A stretch of 64,000 bases of DNA from Roseiarcus sp050012775 (GCA_050012775.1 JBEKGN010000024.1:13996-77995); one strand, 5' to 3'. Shown: positions 39,727 to 49,282, counted from the stretch's first letter. The notes: a model not told the origin generated them from the sequence alone. Numbers and translations: made by a program.

Positions 39727-40587
39727 CTACCCCGCCCGCCGCTGCGTCTCGACGCGAAAGGCGTGCGCGGGATAGACGCCGAGAATGCGCAGCTCGCGCG
39801 AGAAGAATTCGAGCTCTTCGAGCGCGCGCGCCAGCGGCGGGTCTTCGGGATGGCCGTCGACGTCCGCGAGGAACTGCGTGGCGGTGAATTCGCCCTCGAC
39901 CATATAGCTTTCGAGCTTGGTCATGTTGACGCCGTTGGTGGCGAAGCCGCCCAGCGCCTTGTAGAGCGCGGCGGGGACGTTGCGCACGCGAAAGACGAAG
40001 GTCGTCACCAGCGGCCCGTTGCGCGCCGCCGCCCAGCGCGGCGTCTTGGAGAGCACGACGAAGCGCGTCGTGTTGTGCGTCTCGTCCTCGACGTCGGCGG
40101 CGAGCGTCGTCAGTCCGTAGATTTCGCCGGCGAGCCGGGTCGCCAACGAGGCGCGGGTCGGATCGCGCCATTCCGCCACTTCGCGCGCCGAGCCGGCGGT
40201 GTCGGCGGCGACCACCGGCTTGAGGGCGTATTTGCGGATGATCTTGCGGCATTGGCCGAGCGCGTGGACGTGGCTGTAGACGCTGCGCAAGCCTTCGAGC
40301 GTCGCGCCGGGAATGGCGAGAAGCTGAAAATGAATCGGCAGGAAGGTCTCGGCGACGATATGCAGGCCGGAAGCGGGCAGCAGGGCGTGGATGTCGGCGA
40401 CGCGCCCGGCGATCGAATTCTCGATCGGAATCATGCCGAACTCGGCCTTCCCGTCCTGCAACGCGGCGAAGGCGTCCTCGAAGGTCGCGCAGGGCAGCGG
40501 CGCATGCTCGGGATAATTTTCGAGGCAGGCGATGTGCGAATTGGCGCCCGGCTCGCCCTGGTAGGCGATGGTCTTGGCTTCGGTCAT
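39727..40587 (-). CDS. pheA: Prephenate dehydratase
   Basis: A 286-residue stand-alone prephenate dehydratase. The catalytic domain (about 1-185) starts IAYQGEPGANSH and has the NTTRF motif with the conserved threonine and arginine. An ACT regulatory domain (about 200-275) has the KLESYM variant of the ESRP phenylalanine-binding motif. It converts prephenate to phenylpyruvate. The start overlaps the kdsB stop by four bases. There is no chorismate mutase domain, as usual in alphaproteobacteria. Confidence 0.92.
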   Translation of the reverse strand: MTEAKTIAYQGEPGANSHIACLENYPEHAPLPCATFEDAFAALQDGKAEFGMIPIENSIAGRVADIHALLPASGLHIVAETFLPIHFQLLAIPGATLEGLRSVYSHVHALGQCRKIIRKYALKPVVAADTAGSAREVAEWRDPTRASLATRLAGEIYGLTTLAADVEDETHNTTRFVVLSKTPRWAAARNGPLVTTFVFRVRNVPAALYKALGGFATNGVNMTKLESYMVEGEFTATQFLADVDGHPEDPPLARALEELEFFSRELRILGVYPAHAFRVETQRRAG

Positions 40588-41327
40588 GGCTTTTCCCTGG
40601 AGGCCAGCATCTCGCGGGCGCGGCGCAAGTCTTCGGGCGTGTCGACGCCGAGCGGCGCGACGTCGACCAGCGCGATGTCGATGCGCATGCCCGCTTCCAA
40701 CGCGCGCAATTGTTCGAGCCTTTCGCGCCGCTCCAGCGGCGAGGGCGGCAGGGCGACGAAGCGCGCGAGCGCCTCGCGGCGATAGGCGTAAAGGCCGATG
40801 TGATGAAGAAGCGGCCCCTCGCCCCAGGGCGCTCGGGCGCGCGTGAAATAGAGCGCGCGCAGGCGCCGAGGGCCGATTTCTGTCCCCACCGCCTTGACGA
40901 CGTTGGGATCGTCGCGCTCCTCGGGGCGCGTGATCTCCGTCGCCAGCGTCGCGATGTCCACATCCGCGTCGCTCAACGGACCCACCGCGGCGCGCACGGC
41001 GCTTCTCTCGATGGTCGGCAGATCGCCCTGCACGTTCACGACGACGTCGTAGCGCCCGTCGGGATCGAAGGCGCAGACGGCCTCGAAAATCCGGTCGGAG
41101 CCCGAGAGGTGGTCGGGCCGCGTCAGCACGGCGCGTCCGCCGATCGCCTCGATCGCCTCGACGATGCTGGGATGGTCGGCCGCGACCAGAACCGGGCCGA
41201 CGTCGGCTTCGACGGCGCGCCGCCAGACATGCGCGATCATCGGCTCGCCGTGGATGTCGGCGAGCGGCTTGCCGGGCAGACGCGTCGAGGTCATGCGCGC
41301 GGGGATGAGGACGATCGGATTGGGCAT
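40584..41327 (-). CDS. kdsB: 3-deoxy-manno-octulosonate cytidylyltransferase
   Basis: The 247-residue enzyme activates Kdo with CTP for lipopolysaccharide synthesis. The nucleotide-binding start VLIPARMTSTRLPGKPLADI and the NVQGDLPTI block identify it. It is the first gene of a kdsB-pheA pair. The region upstream contains a seven-pair hairpin (41344-41364) in its leader and diverges from the cytochrome c gene. Confidence 0.93.
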   Translation of the reverse strand: MPNPIVLIPARMTSTRLPGKPLADIHGEPMIAHVWRRAVEADVGPVLVAADHPSIVEAIEAIGGRAVLTRPDHLSGSDRIFEAVCAFDPDGRYDVVVNVQGDLPTIERSAVRAAVGPLSDADVDIATLATEITRPEERDDPNVVKAVGTEIGPRRLRALYFTRARAPWGEGPLLHHIGLYAYRREALARFVALPPSPLERRERLEQLRALEAGMRIDIALVDVAPLGVDTPEDLRRAREMLASREKP

Positions 41328-41382
41328 GGACGGGTTCGGCTCGCGCAGCCCAAAAAAGGCTGCGGCGCGGCGCTTATACGTG

Positions 41383-41412
41383 TTGCCAAGTCCGACGCAA
41401 AGCGGCTAATCA
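41383..41412 (+). promoter_or_regulatory. Promoter of the cytochrome c gene
   Basis: TTGCCA (41383-41388), an 18-base spacer and TAATCA (41407-41412) form a sigma-70-like promoter about 60 bases upstream of the start at 41475. Confidence 0.45.
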
Positions 41413-41474
41413 AGATTTCCGGCGGGGCCTCGAGCGCCCCGCCGATCGACGTTCAGACTGGGGCTGATGCGCGA

Positions 41475-42011
41475 ATGGAAACGACGAACGCCAACAAGAT
41501 CGCTCTCGCCGTCCTCGGCACGTTGCTGGGAACGATGGCGCTCGGAATCTTTTCCAACGCGGTTTTCGCGCCCAACAAGGCGCTGAAGCCCGGCTACGAG
41601 CTGCCCGGCGCCGCTGAAACCGCCGCCGCCGCCGCGCCCGCCGCCGCGCCCGAAGAGCCGCTCGCCGCCCTGCTCGCCAAGGCGGATCCCGTCAAGGGAC
41701 AGGCCGACACCAAACCCTGCCAGGCCTGCCATTCCTTCGACAAGGGCGGCGCGGCCAAGGTGGGCCCGCCGCTCTACGGCGTCGTCGGCCGCCCGGTCGC
41801 CTCGATCGCGGGCTTCGCCTATTCCGACGGCATGAAGGCCGTAGGCGGCGACTGGACCTACGAAAAGATCAACAGTTTGGTCACCAAGCCGTCGGCTTTC
41901 GTCAAGGGAACGAAGATGAGCTTCCCCGGCGAATCGGACGCCCATAAGCGCGCGGACATTCTCGCCTATCTCCAGACCCTGGCGGAGAGCCCGGTCCCCT
42001 TCCCGAAGTAG
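41475..42011 (+). CDS. cycM: Membrane-anchored cytochrome c, CycM type
   Basis: A 178-residue class I cytochrome c. A hydrophobic segment at about 9-32 anchors it to the membrane and is followed by an Ala/Pro-rich linker (45-62). The haem motif is C82-Q-A-C85-H86; M148 in GTKMSFPG is the likely second iron ligand. Such proteins carry electrons between the bc1 complex and terminal oxidases in rhizobia and relatives. The ATG at 41475 lies inside a longer spurious frame. The gene symbol follows the Bradyrhizobium CycM and is not certain. Confidence 0.85.
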   Translation: METTNANKIALAVLGTLLGTMALGIFSNAVFAPNKALKPGYELPGAAETAAAAAPAAAPEEPLAALLAKADPVKGQADTKPCQACHSFDKGGAAKVGPPLYGVVGRPVASIAGFAYSDGMKAVGGDWTYEKINSLVTKPSAFVKGTKMSFPGESDAHKRADILAYLQTLAESPVPFPK

Positions 42012-42051
42012 GGCGAACGGACGGCGCTTGTCGTCGGCGGCGTAACCGCGG

Positions 42052-43458
42052 TCAGGGGATTTCGAACACGGCGAGCCGTTCGGCGATGCCGCGCAGCTTC
42101 TGCTCGTTCGGCAGGGGCGTGATCCCGCTGCTCTCGAGCAACCGCGCCGATCCGTCATGGGCGAGCACCTGGCCTGTCGCGAAGATCGAAGTCGAGGTGG
42201 CGAGGCCCTGCACGCGCGCCGCGATATTGACGGTCTGGCCGAAATAATCCTGCCGCTCGTTCAGCATCACCGCGAGGCATGGGCCCTCGTGCATGCCGAT
42301 CTTCAGGATGAGATCGCCGGCGAGGCCGCGCATCGCTTCGCGCATGCGCAAGGCCGCGGCGACGGCGCGATCGGGGGTTGCGAACGTCGCCATGACGGCG
42401 TCGCCAATGGTCTTCACCACCGCGCCCGCCTCGGCGGCGACGATCTGCTGCAGCGCGCGAAAATGCGCATTCACGAGATCATAGGCGACGAGATCGCCGA
42501 CGCGGTCATAGAGCTCCGTGGAGCCCTTCAGATCGGTGAAGAGGAAGGTCAGGCTGGTGATCTTCAGCCGCTGATCGACGTCGATCGTGTCGGTGCGATA
42601 GAGATCGCGGAAGGTCTGGTTGGTGAGAAGCCGTTTGGCGGTGAGAAAGGGGCGGCGCTTTCGCAACAGCGCGTGAAGCCGCTCGTCGCCGACCCATATG
42701 CTGGGCAGCGTGCGCGCGTCCGAACGGTTCTCGAACAGGATGCGCAGCGGGCCGGGCCGGATCGTCGCCATGTCGTTCGGCGTGCGCTGTTTGCTCAGCA
42801 GGACCGTGAGCGTCTGGCGCTCGCGGGTCGGCTCGCCCTTGACGTCGATGAATTGCGCGGTGTGGGTGACGGGGTCCATGACGATCAGGAACGCCGCCGG
42901 GGCCTGCAGCGAGACGCTGGCCTTTTCGCCGGGCGGCAATTCGAGCGAGTCGAGCGTGATCTCCTGGAAGTTGCGCTCGAGCGTTTCGTCGTCGGGCAGA
43001 TCGACGCCTGAGCCCCAGAACACCTGGCGGTAATATTCGATCACCGGCAGACTGTGCGGATCATGCGCGGCGATGCGGCGCACGTTGGGGCTCACCGTGA
43101 ACGTCACTTCGACCATTTCGTCGAGCGTCGGCTCGTAGCCCATGGCGCAGAGCGAGCAGGAATAGGTCGCGCGATCGACGGTCTTCAGCGTGGCGCCGCT
43201 TTCGAGCACGCCGCCGCAGCCGGGACAGAGCACGTTCCAGGCCTGATCGAAAAGCCCGACCTGCGTGGCGTGGAGGAAGGCGGCGACCGCTTCTTCCTCG
43301 TCGAGGCCGCGCTTGGCGGCGAAATCCAGCGCGTTGACGCGGCAGAGATCGCGGTCGCCGCCCTCGCGCACCAAAGTCTCGATGGCGCTCGCCGACGCCG
43401 GCGCGGCCGATCGTCTCAGGATCGCGAACAGGGCTTCGGTTTCGCTGGGCGATCGCAT
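42052..43458 (-). CDS. Class III adenylate/guanylate cyclase with zinc-ribbon and DUF5939-like region
   Basis: The 468-residue product has a four-cysteine zinc-ribbon-like element (CPGCGG...YSCSLC, about residues 77-102), a middle region of the DUF5939 type (about 110-270), and a C-terminal class III nucleotide cyclase domain (about 285-440). The cyclase metal aspartates lie in FLFTDLKGST and KTIGDAVMATF. It would make cAMP or cGMP in response to an unknown signal. The ATG at 43458 is favoured because the upstream 21 codons look random. It diverges from a phosphotransferase gene. Confidence 0.8.
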   Translation of the reverse strand: MRSPSETEALFAILRRSAAPASASAIETLVREGGDRDLCRVNALDFAAKRGLDEEEAVAAFLHATQVGLFDQAWNVLCPGCGGVLESGATLKTVDRATYSCSLCAMGYEPTLDEMVEVTFTVSPNVRRIAAHDPHSLPVIEYYRQVFWGSGVDLPDDETLERNFQEITLDSLELPPGEKASVSLQAPAAFLIVMDPVTHTAQFIDVKGEPTRERQTLTVLLSKQRTPNDMATIRPGPLRILFENRSDARTLPSIWVGDERLHALLRKRRPFLTAKRLLTNQTFRDLYRTDTIDVDQRLKITSLTFLFTDLKGSTELYDRVGDLVAYDLVNAHFRALQQIVAAEAGAVVKTIGDAVMATFATPDRAVAAALRMREAMRGLAGDLILKIGMHEGPCLAVMLNERQDYFGQTVNIAARVQGLATSTSIFATGQVLAHDGSARLLESSGITPLPNEQKLRGIAERLAVFEIP

Positions 43459-43766
43459 CAGGCGCCTCCGACAATCCACCCCCCGGTCGCCGCATCTTAG
43501 TGGAAATCCTGGGGATCGCAAAGGATCGGCGCTGGTCGCCCACGCGCCACGCGCGAACGGCTCGGCGATCCGTCAGCCGGCGTTTCCTGGCGCGCGTAAG
43601 CCATTCGCCCTTGCGCGCGCGGCCGATTGCGGGTCAACTCCGACGACAAATGATCCGTTCGGGAGGAGCCTTTGAGTCTCCGCGTCATCGATATGGCTCG
43701 CCCGCCCGTCGCGCATCGGCGCGCCGTCTTCAAGGCGGAGCTGCGGCGCGACGCGGGCGACGCGCG
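43459..43766. other. Intergenic region between divergent cyclase and phosphotransferase genes
   Basis: I see no gene, RNA or convincing promoter in these 308 bases. Open frames that cross it are extensions of the flanking genes. Confidence 0.5.
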
Positions 43767-44801
43767 ATGAGCGGGGCGGAGTTTCCCGAGGACACGAGCG
43801 CGCTCGACGCCTGGGCGCGCGCGCGCGTGAAGGGCTACGCCGGCCCGAGCGTGGCGCGCAAGTTCTCGACCGGCCAATCCAACCCGACCTATCTCCTGAC
43901 GACTCCGAGCGGCGCCTATGTGCTGCGGCGCAAGCCGCCGGGCCAGCTGCTCAAGTCGGCGCATATGGTCGAGCGCGAGTATCGCGTGCTCGTCGCGCTG
44001 GAAGCCTCCGGCTTTCCCGCGCCGCGTGCGCTCGCGCTCTGCGAGGACGAAGGCGTCGTCGGGTCGGTGTTCTATCTGATGAGCCATGTCGACGGGCGCA
44101 TCTTCTGGGACCCCGCGATGCCGGAATCGACGCGCGAGGAGCGCGCCGCGGTCTACGACGCGATGAACGAAACGCTGGCGAAGCTGCACGCGATCGACGT
44201 CGCCGCCGCGGGCCTTTCCGACTTCGGCAAGCCCGGCAGTTACTTCGCGCGGCAGTTGCAGCGTTGGAGCGAGCAATATCGCGCCAGCGAAACCGAGGAG
44301 GTCGCCGACATGAACCGGCTGATCGCATGGCTCGGCGCGCATACGCCGGCGGACGACGGCCGCGTCGCGCTTGTCCACGGCGATTGGCGCATCGACAACA
44401 TGATCTTCGCCTATGACGCGCCGCGCCTGATCGCCGTGCTCGACTGGGAACTGTCGACGCTCGGCCATCCCTTCGCCGACCTCGCGTATCAATGCATGCA
44501 ATGGCGCCTGCCCAACGCCGGCGAATTCCGCGGCCTCGCCGGCGTCGACCGCGCCGCGCTCGGCATTCCCGACGAGGCGGCCTATGTCGCCGCCTATTGC
44601 CGGCGCGCCGGGATTTCCGCGATCCCGGACTGGACGTTTCTCATCGCCTTCAGCTTTTTCCGCGTCGCCGCGATCGTGCAGGGCGTCTACAAACGCTCGC
44701 TCGACGGCAACGCCTCCAACCCCGAGCGCGCGCGCAAGATGGGCGCCGCCGTGCCGCTGATGGCGCGACTGGCGATGGAGGAGGTGGAGCGCGCGGCTTA
44801 G
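43767..44801 (+). CDS. Phosphotransferase family protein (APH/ACAD10-like)
   Basis: A 344-residue protein of the aminoglycoside phosphotransferase/choline kinase fold. It shows the N-lobe FSTGQSNPTYLL, the Brenner motif VHGDWRIDNMIF and the metal motif VLDWELSTLGHPFADLAY. This subgroup often accompanies acyl-CoA dehydrogenases (ACAD10/11-like) and is thought to phosphorylate 4-hydroxyacyl substrates in mammals; the bacterial substrate is unknown. The ATG at 43767 gives a length typical of the group. No acyl-CoA dehydrogenase gene is adjacent here. Confidence 0.82.
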   Translation: MSGAEFPEDTSALDAWARARVKGYAGPSVARKFSTGQSNPTYLLTTPSGAYVLRRKPPGQLLKSAHMVEREYRVLVALEASGFPAPRALALCEDEGVVGSVFYLMSHVDGRIFWDPAMPESTREERAAVYDAMNETLAKLHAIDVAAAGLSDFGKPGSYFARQLQRWSEQYRASETEEVADMNRLIAWLGAHTPADDGRVALVHGDWRIDNMIFAYDAPRLIAVLDWELSTLGHPFADLAYQCMQWRLPNAGEFRGLAGVDRAALGIPDEAAYVAAYCRRAGISAIPDWTFLIAFSFFRVAAIVQGVYKRSLDGNASNPERARKMGAAVPLMARLAMEEVERAA

Positions 44802-45093
44802 CGCGATCTCATTTCTCGATCATCGTGCAGCCCTACAGCCTCATCGCCAGGCGCCGCCGCGCGCTCTCGCCGGCGGCGCGGACGGTCTACAGGATCATCC
44901 GCGCGCAGGCCTCGAGGCGCGGCGGGGCGGCGGCGGGGGAGGAGCAGGGGAATTGACGGCGGTCGGTCGGGTCTGCTCTTTGGCCAGTCGCGCTCTTGGG
45001 GCGCGGGCGGCGACCCGATGGAGATGAAGCGATGCGTATTGTCGCCGCAACCCGACTGTCGCTTGGATCAATCCTGCTGTGGAGTAGCGTAAC

Positions 45094-46083
45094 ATGTCCG
45101 ACCAGCCCGCAGTCGTTCCCAAGGCCATCACGATCGTCGTGCCGGTCTTCAACGAAGAGGCGCATGTCGGCCTCTTGGCGGAGCGCCTGACGCAGCGGCT
45201 GGAAGGACTGCGCGAGACGTGGTCGGCGCTCTTCATCGACGATGGTTCGCGGGACGGAACGCTGGCGCGGCTGCGCGAGCTCGCCGCCGCCGATCGACGC
45301 TTCAGCGCCCTCGCGCTCAGCCGCAATTTTGGCAAGGAGGCCGCTCTCGCCGCGGGCCTCAGGCACGCGTCGGGAGACGCCGTCGTCATTATGGACGCCG
45401 ACCTCCAGCATCCGCCGGAACTCATCCCCCGTTTCGTGGAAGCCTGGCGAGCGGGAAGCAAGGTCGTCTTTGGCCTGCGGCAGGACCGCGTCGGGGAAAG
45501 CGCCGCGCGAACCGGGCTGTCGCGGCTATTCTATCGATTGTTTCGCCTCGTTTCCGAGACGCCGATTCCCGAGGGCGCGACCGACTTCGTCCTCCTTGAC
45601 CGAGTGGCGGTCGACGCCTTGAACGCCCTCGGCGAACGCTGCCGTTTCAGCAGGGGTCTTTACGCCTGGATCGGCTTTCCCAGCGTTTGCGTCCCGTTCT
45701 CGGTCGGCGAGCGCAGCGAGGGCGGCTCGCGTTACAGCTTGATCAGGCTGGCGCGCTACGCGGCGGACGGCCTGGTGTCCTTCTCGTCCCTGCCGCTGAA
45801 AATATGGTCCTATCTCGGGATCGTCGTATCGGCCGGCGCGATCGCCTACGCCCTGTATTTCGCCATCCAGACCCTGGTCTTCGGGGTCGAGGTGCCCGGC
45901 TTTCCCTCGCTGATCGTCTCGATTACGTTCTTCGCCGGCGTCCAGCTCATTTCGCTCGGCGTTCTCGGGGAATATTTGTCGAGGGTCTTCGATGAGGTCA
46001 AGGCGCGCCCGCTGTTCGTCGTGGCCGAGAGGATCGGCCAGCCGGACATCGTCCCGAACGCATTCGACAAACGCGAGAACTGA
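45094..46083 (+). CDS. Polyprenyl-phosphate glycosyltransferase, GT2 (ArnC/FlmF2-like)
   Basis: A 329-residue GT2 enzyme with the nucleotide-sugar region IVVPVFNEEAHV, the metal motif MDADLQHPPE, and two C-terminal membrane helices at about 232-255 and 268-292. This is the layout of DPM1/ArnC-type transferases that load a sugar on undecaprenyl phosphate. The next genes encode a YdjC-type deacetylase and an ArnT-like transferase. That trio resembles FlmF2-NaxD-FlmK of Francisella, which adds galactosamine to lipid A. The sugar used here is not readable. Confidence 0.85.
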   Translation: MSDQPAVVPKAITIVVPVFNEEAHVGLLAERLTQRLEGLRETWSALFIDDGSRDGTLARLRELAAADRRFSALALSRNFGKEAALAAGLRHASGDAVVIMDADLQHPPELIPRFVEAWRAGSKVVFGLRQDRVGESAARTGLSRLFYRLFRLVSETPIPEGATDFVLLDRVAVDALNALGERCRFSRGLYAWIGFPSVCVPFSVGERSEGGSRYSLIRLARYAADGLVSFSSLPLKIWSYLGIVVSAGAIAYALYFAIQTLVFGVEVPGFPSLIVSITFFAGVQLISLGVLGEYLSRVFDEVKARPLFVVAERIGQPDIVPNAFDKREN

Positions 46084-46104
46084 AGAATTCCAAACCCGTC
46101 TCGA

Positions 46105-46962
46105 TTGAAAGGCTCGTTCGCCCTCTGCGCCGACGACTTCGCGATCACCGAGGGCGTCTCGGGCGCGATGCTCGGCCTTGTCGACGCCCGCCGCCTTACC
46201 GCGGTGTCGGCGATGTCGTCGATGCCGGCCTGGCCCGAATTGGCTCCCGAACTCCTGGCGCGGCGCGGCGTCGTCGCGATAGGCCTTCATCTCGATCTGA
46301 CGCTGCGCCCGTTCGCGGGAAAGGGGCGGCCGTTCGCTCTTGGCGAACTCATCATCGGCTCGCTTCGCCGCCGCCTTGACGTGTCCGCGATCGCCGCCGA
46401 GTTCGAGCGGCAGTTCGACGTCTTCGAAGCGGCGCTGGGCGCCGCGCCGGACCACGTGGATGGGCATCACCATGTTCACGCGCTGCCCCAGGCGCGCGAC
46501 GCTTTGTTGACGGTCTTGCGCCGCCGCTACGGCGCGCTCCCCCGAGAGTCGCGACCGCTGATCCGCGTTCCCGGCGATGCGATCGGCCGTATCTTGAGAA
46601 GGCGTTCCGCGCGGGGCAAAGCCTTGACGGTCGCTTGGCTTTGCGCCGGATTTGGCAGGAGCGTCGCGGCGGCGGGTTTTACGACCAATCTCGGCTTCTC
46701 CGGGTTCTCGCGGTTTGGCGCAGGCAAGAGATTCGATGAAGAATTCGATGAATTCTTGAAGGCGCCGGGTCCGCGTCATCTCATCATGTGCCATCCCGGA
46801 TTCGCCAGCGACGCTCTCGCGCGGCTCGACCCGCTCACGAAACGCCGGGAGGAGGAATACGCCGCGCTCATGGAACGCGACGACCTTCTGCGCGAAATGA
46901 TTCGCATCGCCCGCCCGATGGATCGACTCGAGGGTGCATTCGCCGCTTGGTCCGCGCGATGA
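46105..46962 (+). CDS. ChbG/YdjC-family carbohydrate deacetylase (NaxD-like)
   Basis: This 285-residue protein has the YdjC signatures LCADDFAITEGV, GLHLDLT and DGHHHVHALP, which hold the zinc ligands (two aspartates and histidines), and MCHPGF near the C terminus. Family members remove N-acetyl groups from sugars. NaxD of Francisella deacetylates undecaprenyl-phosphate-GalNAc before transfer to lipid A, and the flanking genes suggest the same type of step. The start appears to be TTG at 46105, 21 bases after the GT2 stop, without a strong ribosome site. A hopanoid-related HpnK-like role is an alternative. Confidence 0.8.
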   Translation: MKGSFALCADDFAITEGVSGAMLGLVDARRLTAVSAMSSMPAWPELAPELLARRGVVAIGLHLDLTLRPFAGKGRPFALGELIIGSLRRRLDVSAIAAEFERQFDVFEAALGAAPDHVDGHHHVHALPQARDALLTVLRRRYGALPRESRPLIRVPGDAIGRILRRRSARGKALTVAWLCAGFGRSVAAAGFTTNLGFSGFSRFGAGKRFDEEFDEFLKAPGPRHLIMCHPGFASDALARLDPLTKRREEEYAALMERDDLLREMIRIARPMDRLEGAFAAWSAR

Positions 46963-47065
46963 CTCTGTCATAAGGTGGGCCGCCGCGGCCGACGCCTTGC
47001 CTTCGCCACGTCGAGGCGGCCGTGCGTCCCGCGTTTAGCGTTCATGGGGGTGAAAGTCTGAGTTG

Positions 47066-48607
47066 ATGGCGAGCGTTGCGCGAGCGAGCATGGAAGCCCA
47101 GAATCGGCGGAGGCTCGCTTCTACCTCAATGACGTCGGAGCCGGGCCTGCCGCTGATCCTGGCGTTTCTCGCGGCCTTCGTGACGATCTGGACATTGTAT
47201 TTCACGATATCCGACGCGCCGGCGGCGATCCACCATGACGCGGCGGAAGCCTATGTCTGGGGACAGGAGTTCCAGCCCGGCTACGTCAAACACCCGCCGT
47301 TCTGGGCATGGATCTGCGGCCTATGGTTTTTGGTCCTGCCCCGCGCGGGATGGGCCTTCGCCATCCTGACCAGTTTGAACGCGGGCGTCGGCCTGTGCGG
47401 CGCGTGGATGCTGATCGGGAACTTCGCCGAGGGCCAAAAGCGACTGGCGGCGACTGTCCTGCTGCTCCTCACGCCTTTCTACACGTTTCTCTCGTATAAA
47501 TACAATGCGAATTCGATATTTTTATCGATTTGGCCGTGGACGCTATACTTCTTCACGCGGGCGATCGAAAGCCGCCGGCTTGTCGACTCCGTATTCTTCG
47601 GCGTCCTGATGGGCGTCGCCCTGTTATCGAAATATTACGCCCTGATTCTGGGCGCCACGTGTTTCCTCGCGGCCGTCCAACATCCCTCTCGCTCGAGATA
47701 TTTCGCTTCCGCCTCTCCCTACGTTTCGGCGGTCGTCGCCGCCGCCGTTTGCGGTCCTCACGTCTGGTGGCTCTTGACGAGCGGGGCGCCGCCGATGCGC
47801 TACCTCGCCAGCGAATCCGGGCGAGGATTCGTCTCCACCGCGTTTTACGCAGCGACGGCGTTTTTCGGCGCCCTGGCGCAGAACATCTTGGTCTTTCTCG
47901 TCGTGGCGTTTGCGGGCCGGACTCCGCCGCGGGAATGGGTCGCTTCGTTCAGGGGACAGTGGCGGAACCCCAGATTTCGCATGTTGACGACCCTCGCGCT
48001 CGCTCCCCTGATCCTTACGATGCCGGCGGCGTTTGCGGTGGGCATGAAAGTCTCGACGAGCATGATGATTGGCGTTTTCAGCCTCTTGCCCTTGCTCGCG
48101 ATCGAAATCGCCGGAGCGCGGGACGTCGCCCGCCTCAGCCGCATCGGCTCGCGATTCGCCGCCGCTCTGACGCTGGGCGCGCTCGCGCTTTCGCCGGCGA
48201 TCGCCTTGGCCAAAGCCTGGCTGGGAACCGACGGCGCCGAAACTCAGCCGCGCAAGGAATTGGCGATCGAGGCGACGCGGCTTTGGCGCGACAAGACTTC
48301 CCTGCCGCTTTCCTATGTCGCCGGCAGTTTCAGATATTATACTGCGGTGGCGTTTTATAGCCCCGATAGCCCGCATGGATTCGATCATTTCGACTTCTTT
48401 CGCAGCCCCTGGGTCACGCCGGAAGCCCTCGCCGCGCATGGTCTCCTCGCGGTTTGCGAGAACGCCGACGCCGAATGCCTGGCCTCGAGCGCCAAATTCG
48501 CCACGCCGCAATCGACGCGGACCGAAATCTCGCTGACTCATGACTTCCTTGGCCACAAGGGCGAACCCGTCGGTTTCGTCGTCACGATCATTCCGCCCCA
48601 CGGCTGA
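47066..48607 (+). CDS. ArnT-like GT39 glycosyltransferase, integral membrane
   Basis: The 513-residue product has about ten membrane helices and the N-terminal periplasmic loop YFTISDAPAAIHHDAAEAYV typical of GT39/ArnT-like enzymes, with HPPFWAW as the family's P-P motif. It would move a sugar from polyprenyl phosphate to an acceptor on the periplasmic side, probably lipid A. It is the third gene of the set starting at 45094. The ATG at 47066 is used; a TTG at 47063 is one codon upstream. The acceptor is inferred from neighbours only. Confidence 0.8.
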   Translation: MASVARASMEAQNRRRLASTSMTSEPGLPLILAFLAAFVTIWTLYFTISDAPAAIHHDAAEAYVWGQEFQPGYVKHPPFWAWICGLWFLVLPRAGWAFAILTSLNAGVGLCGAWMLIGNFAEGQKRLAATVLLLLTPFYTFLSYKYNANSIFLSIWPWTLYFFTRAIESRRLVDSVFFGVLMGVALLSKYYALILGATCFLAAVQHPSRSRYFASASPYVSAVVAAAVCGPHVWWLLTSGAPPMRYLASESGRGFVSTAFYAATAFFGALAQNILVFLVVAFAGRTPPREWVASFRGQWRNPRFRMLTTLALAPLILTMPAAFAVGMKVSTSMMIGVFSLLPLLAIEIAGARDVARLSRIGSRFAAALTLGALALSPAIALAKAWLGTDGAETQPRKELAIEATRLWRDKTSLPLSYVAGSFRYYTAVAFYSPDSPHGFDHFDFFRSPWVTPEALAAHGLLAVCENADAECLASSAKFATPQSTRTEISLTHDFLGHKGEPVGFVVTIIPPHG

Positions 48608-48766
48608 TCCGCGGCGCTGTCTTCCAAGCGCCAAGCGCCCTCGTCGAGCCGAGCGTTTGCCGCCGCGATCGACCCCGTCCGAAAGCGTCTTCGATTGGGG
48701 AAAGCGGGCGCCAATTGGCGCCCTTCATTGCGCGAGCTCGGTCGCCCGCGCGAAGCGGAGTCGCCC

Positions 48767-49252
48767 ATGTCGAGCCCGATGAACGCATCCGACGAACGGC
48801 GCAAGGTCGGAATGCTTGTTCCGCCGCCGATCCTGTTATTGGCGCTGATCGCGGCCTGCGTCGGCGTCCAGATCGTTTGGCTCGGCGGTTTCAGCTATTC
48901 GCCGACGCGCAGCGTCCTGGGAACGTTGGCGCTGATCGCTTCTCTCGCGCTCGTTGCGTCCTGCGGCAGGCTGTTTAGGAAGGCCGGCACGCCGTTTCGG
49001 CCGACCGCGCCGGCGACGGCCATCGTCCGGGACGGGCCCTACCGCATCAGCCGAAACCCGATGTATCTCGGCATGGCCGGAGTGCTCGCCGGTCTGGGCG
49101 TGCTGTTGGGCAGCCCCTGCTTCGGCGCGGCCCTGGTCGTTTTCCTCGTCGTCGTCCATTTCGGCGTCGTGCTTCCCGAAGAACGCTATCTCGAATCCCT
49201 GCACGGCGAGACCTACCGCCAATACAAACGGCAAGTTCGGCGATGGTTGTGA
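48767..49252 (+). CDS. Isoprenylcysteine carboxyl methyltransferase-family membrane protein
   Basis: A 161-residue membrane protein with three to four helices and the ICMT/PEMT signature GPYRISRNPMYLGM, followed by ERYLESLHGETYRQYKRQVRRW. The family uses S-adenosylmethionine to methylate lipids or other membrane substrates; in bacteria the substrate is usually unknown. It follows the GT39 gene by 160 bases on the same strand and may belong to the same envelope-modifying group. The start at 48767 matches the family start. Confidence 0.75.
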   Translation: MSSPMNASDERRKVGMLVPPPILLLALIAACVGVQIVWLGGFSYSPTRSVLGTLALIASLALVASCGRLFRKAGTPFRPTAPATAIVRDGPYRISRNPMYLGMAGVLAGLGVLLGSPCFGAALVVFLVVVHFGVVLPEERYLESLHGETYRQYKRQVRRWL

Positions 49253-49282
49253 GGACGGCGAGCGCCCCGCTGGGCCTTCACG

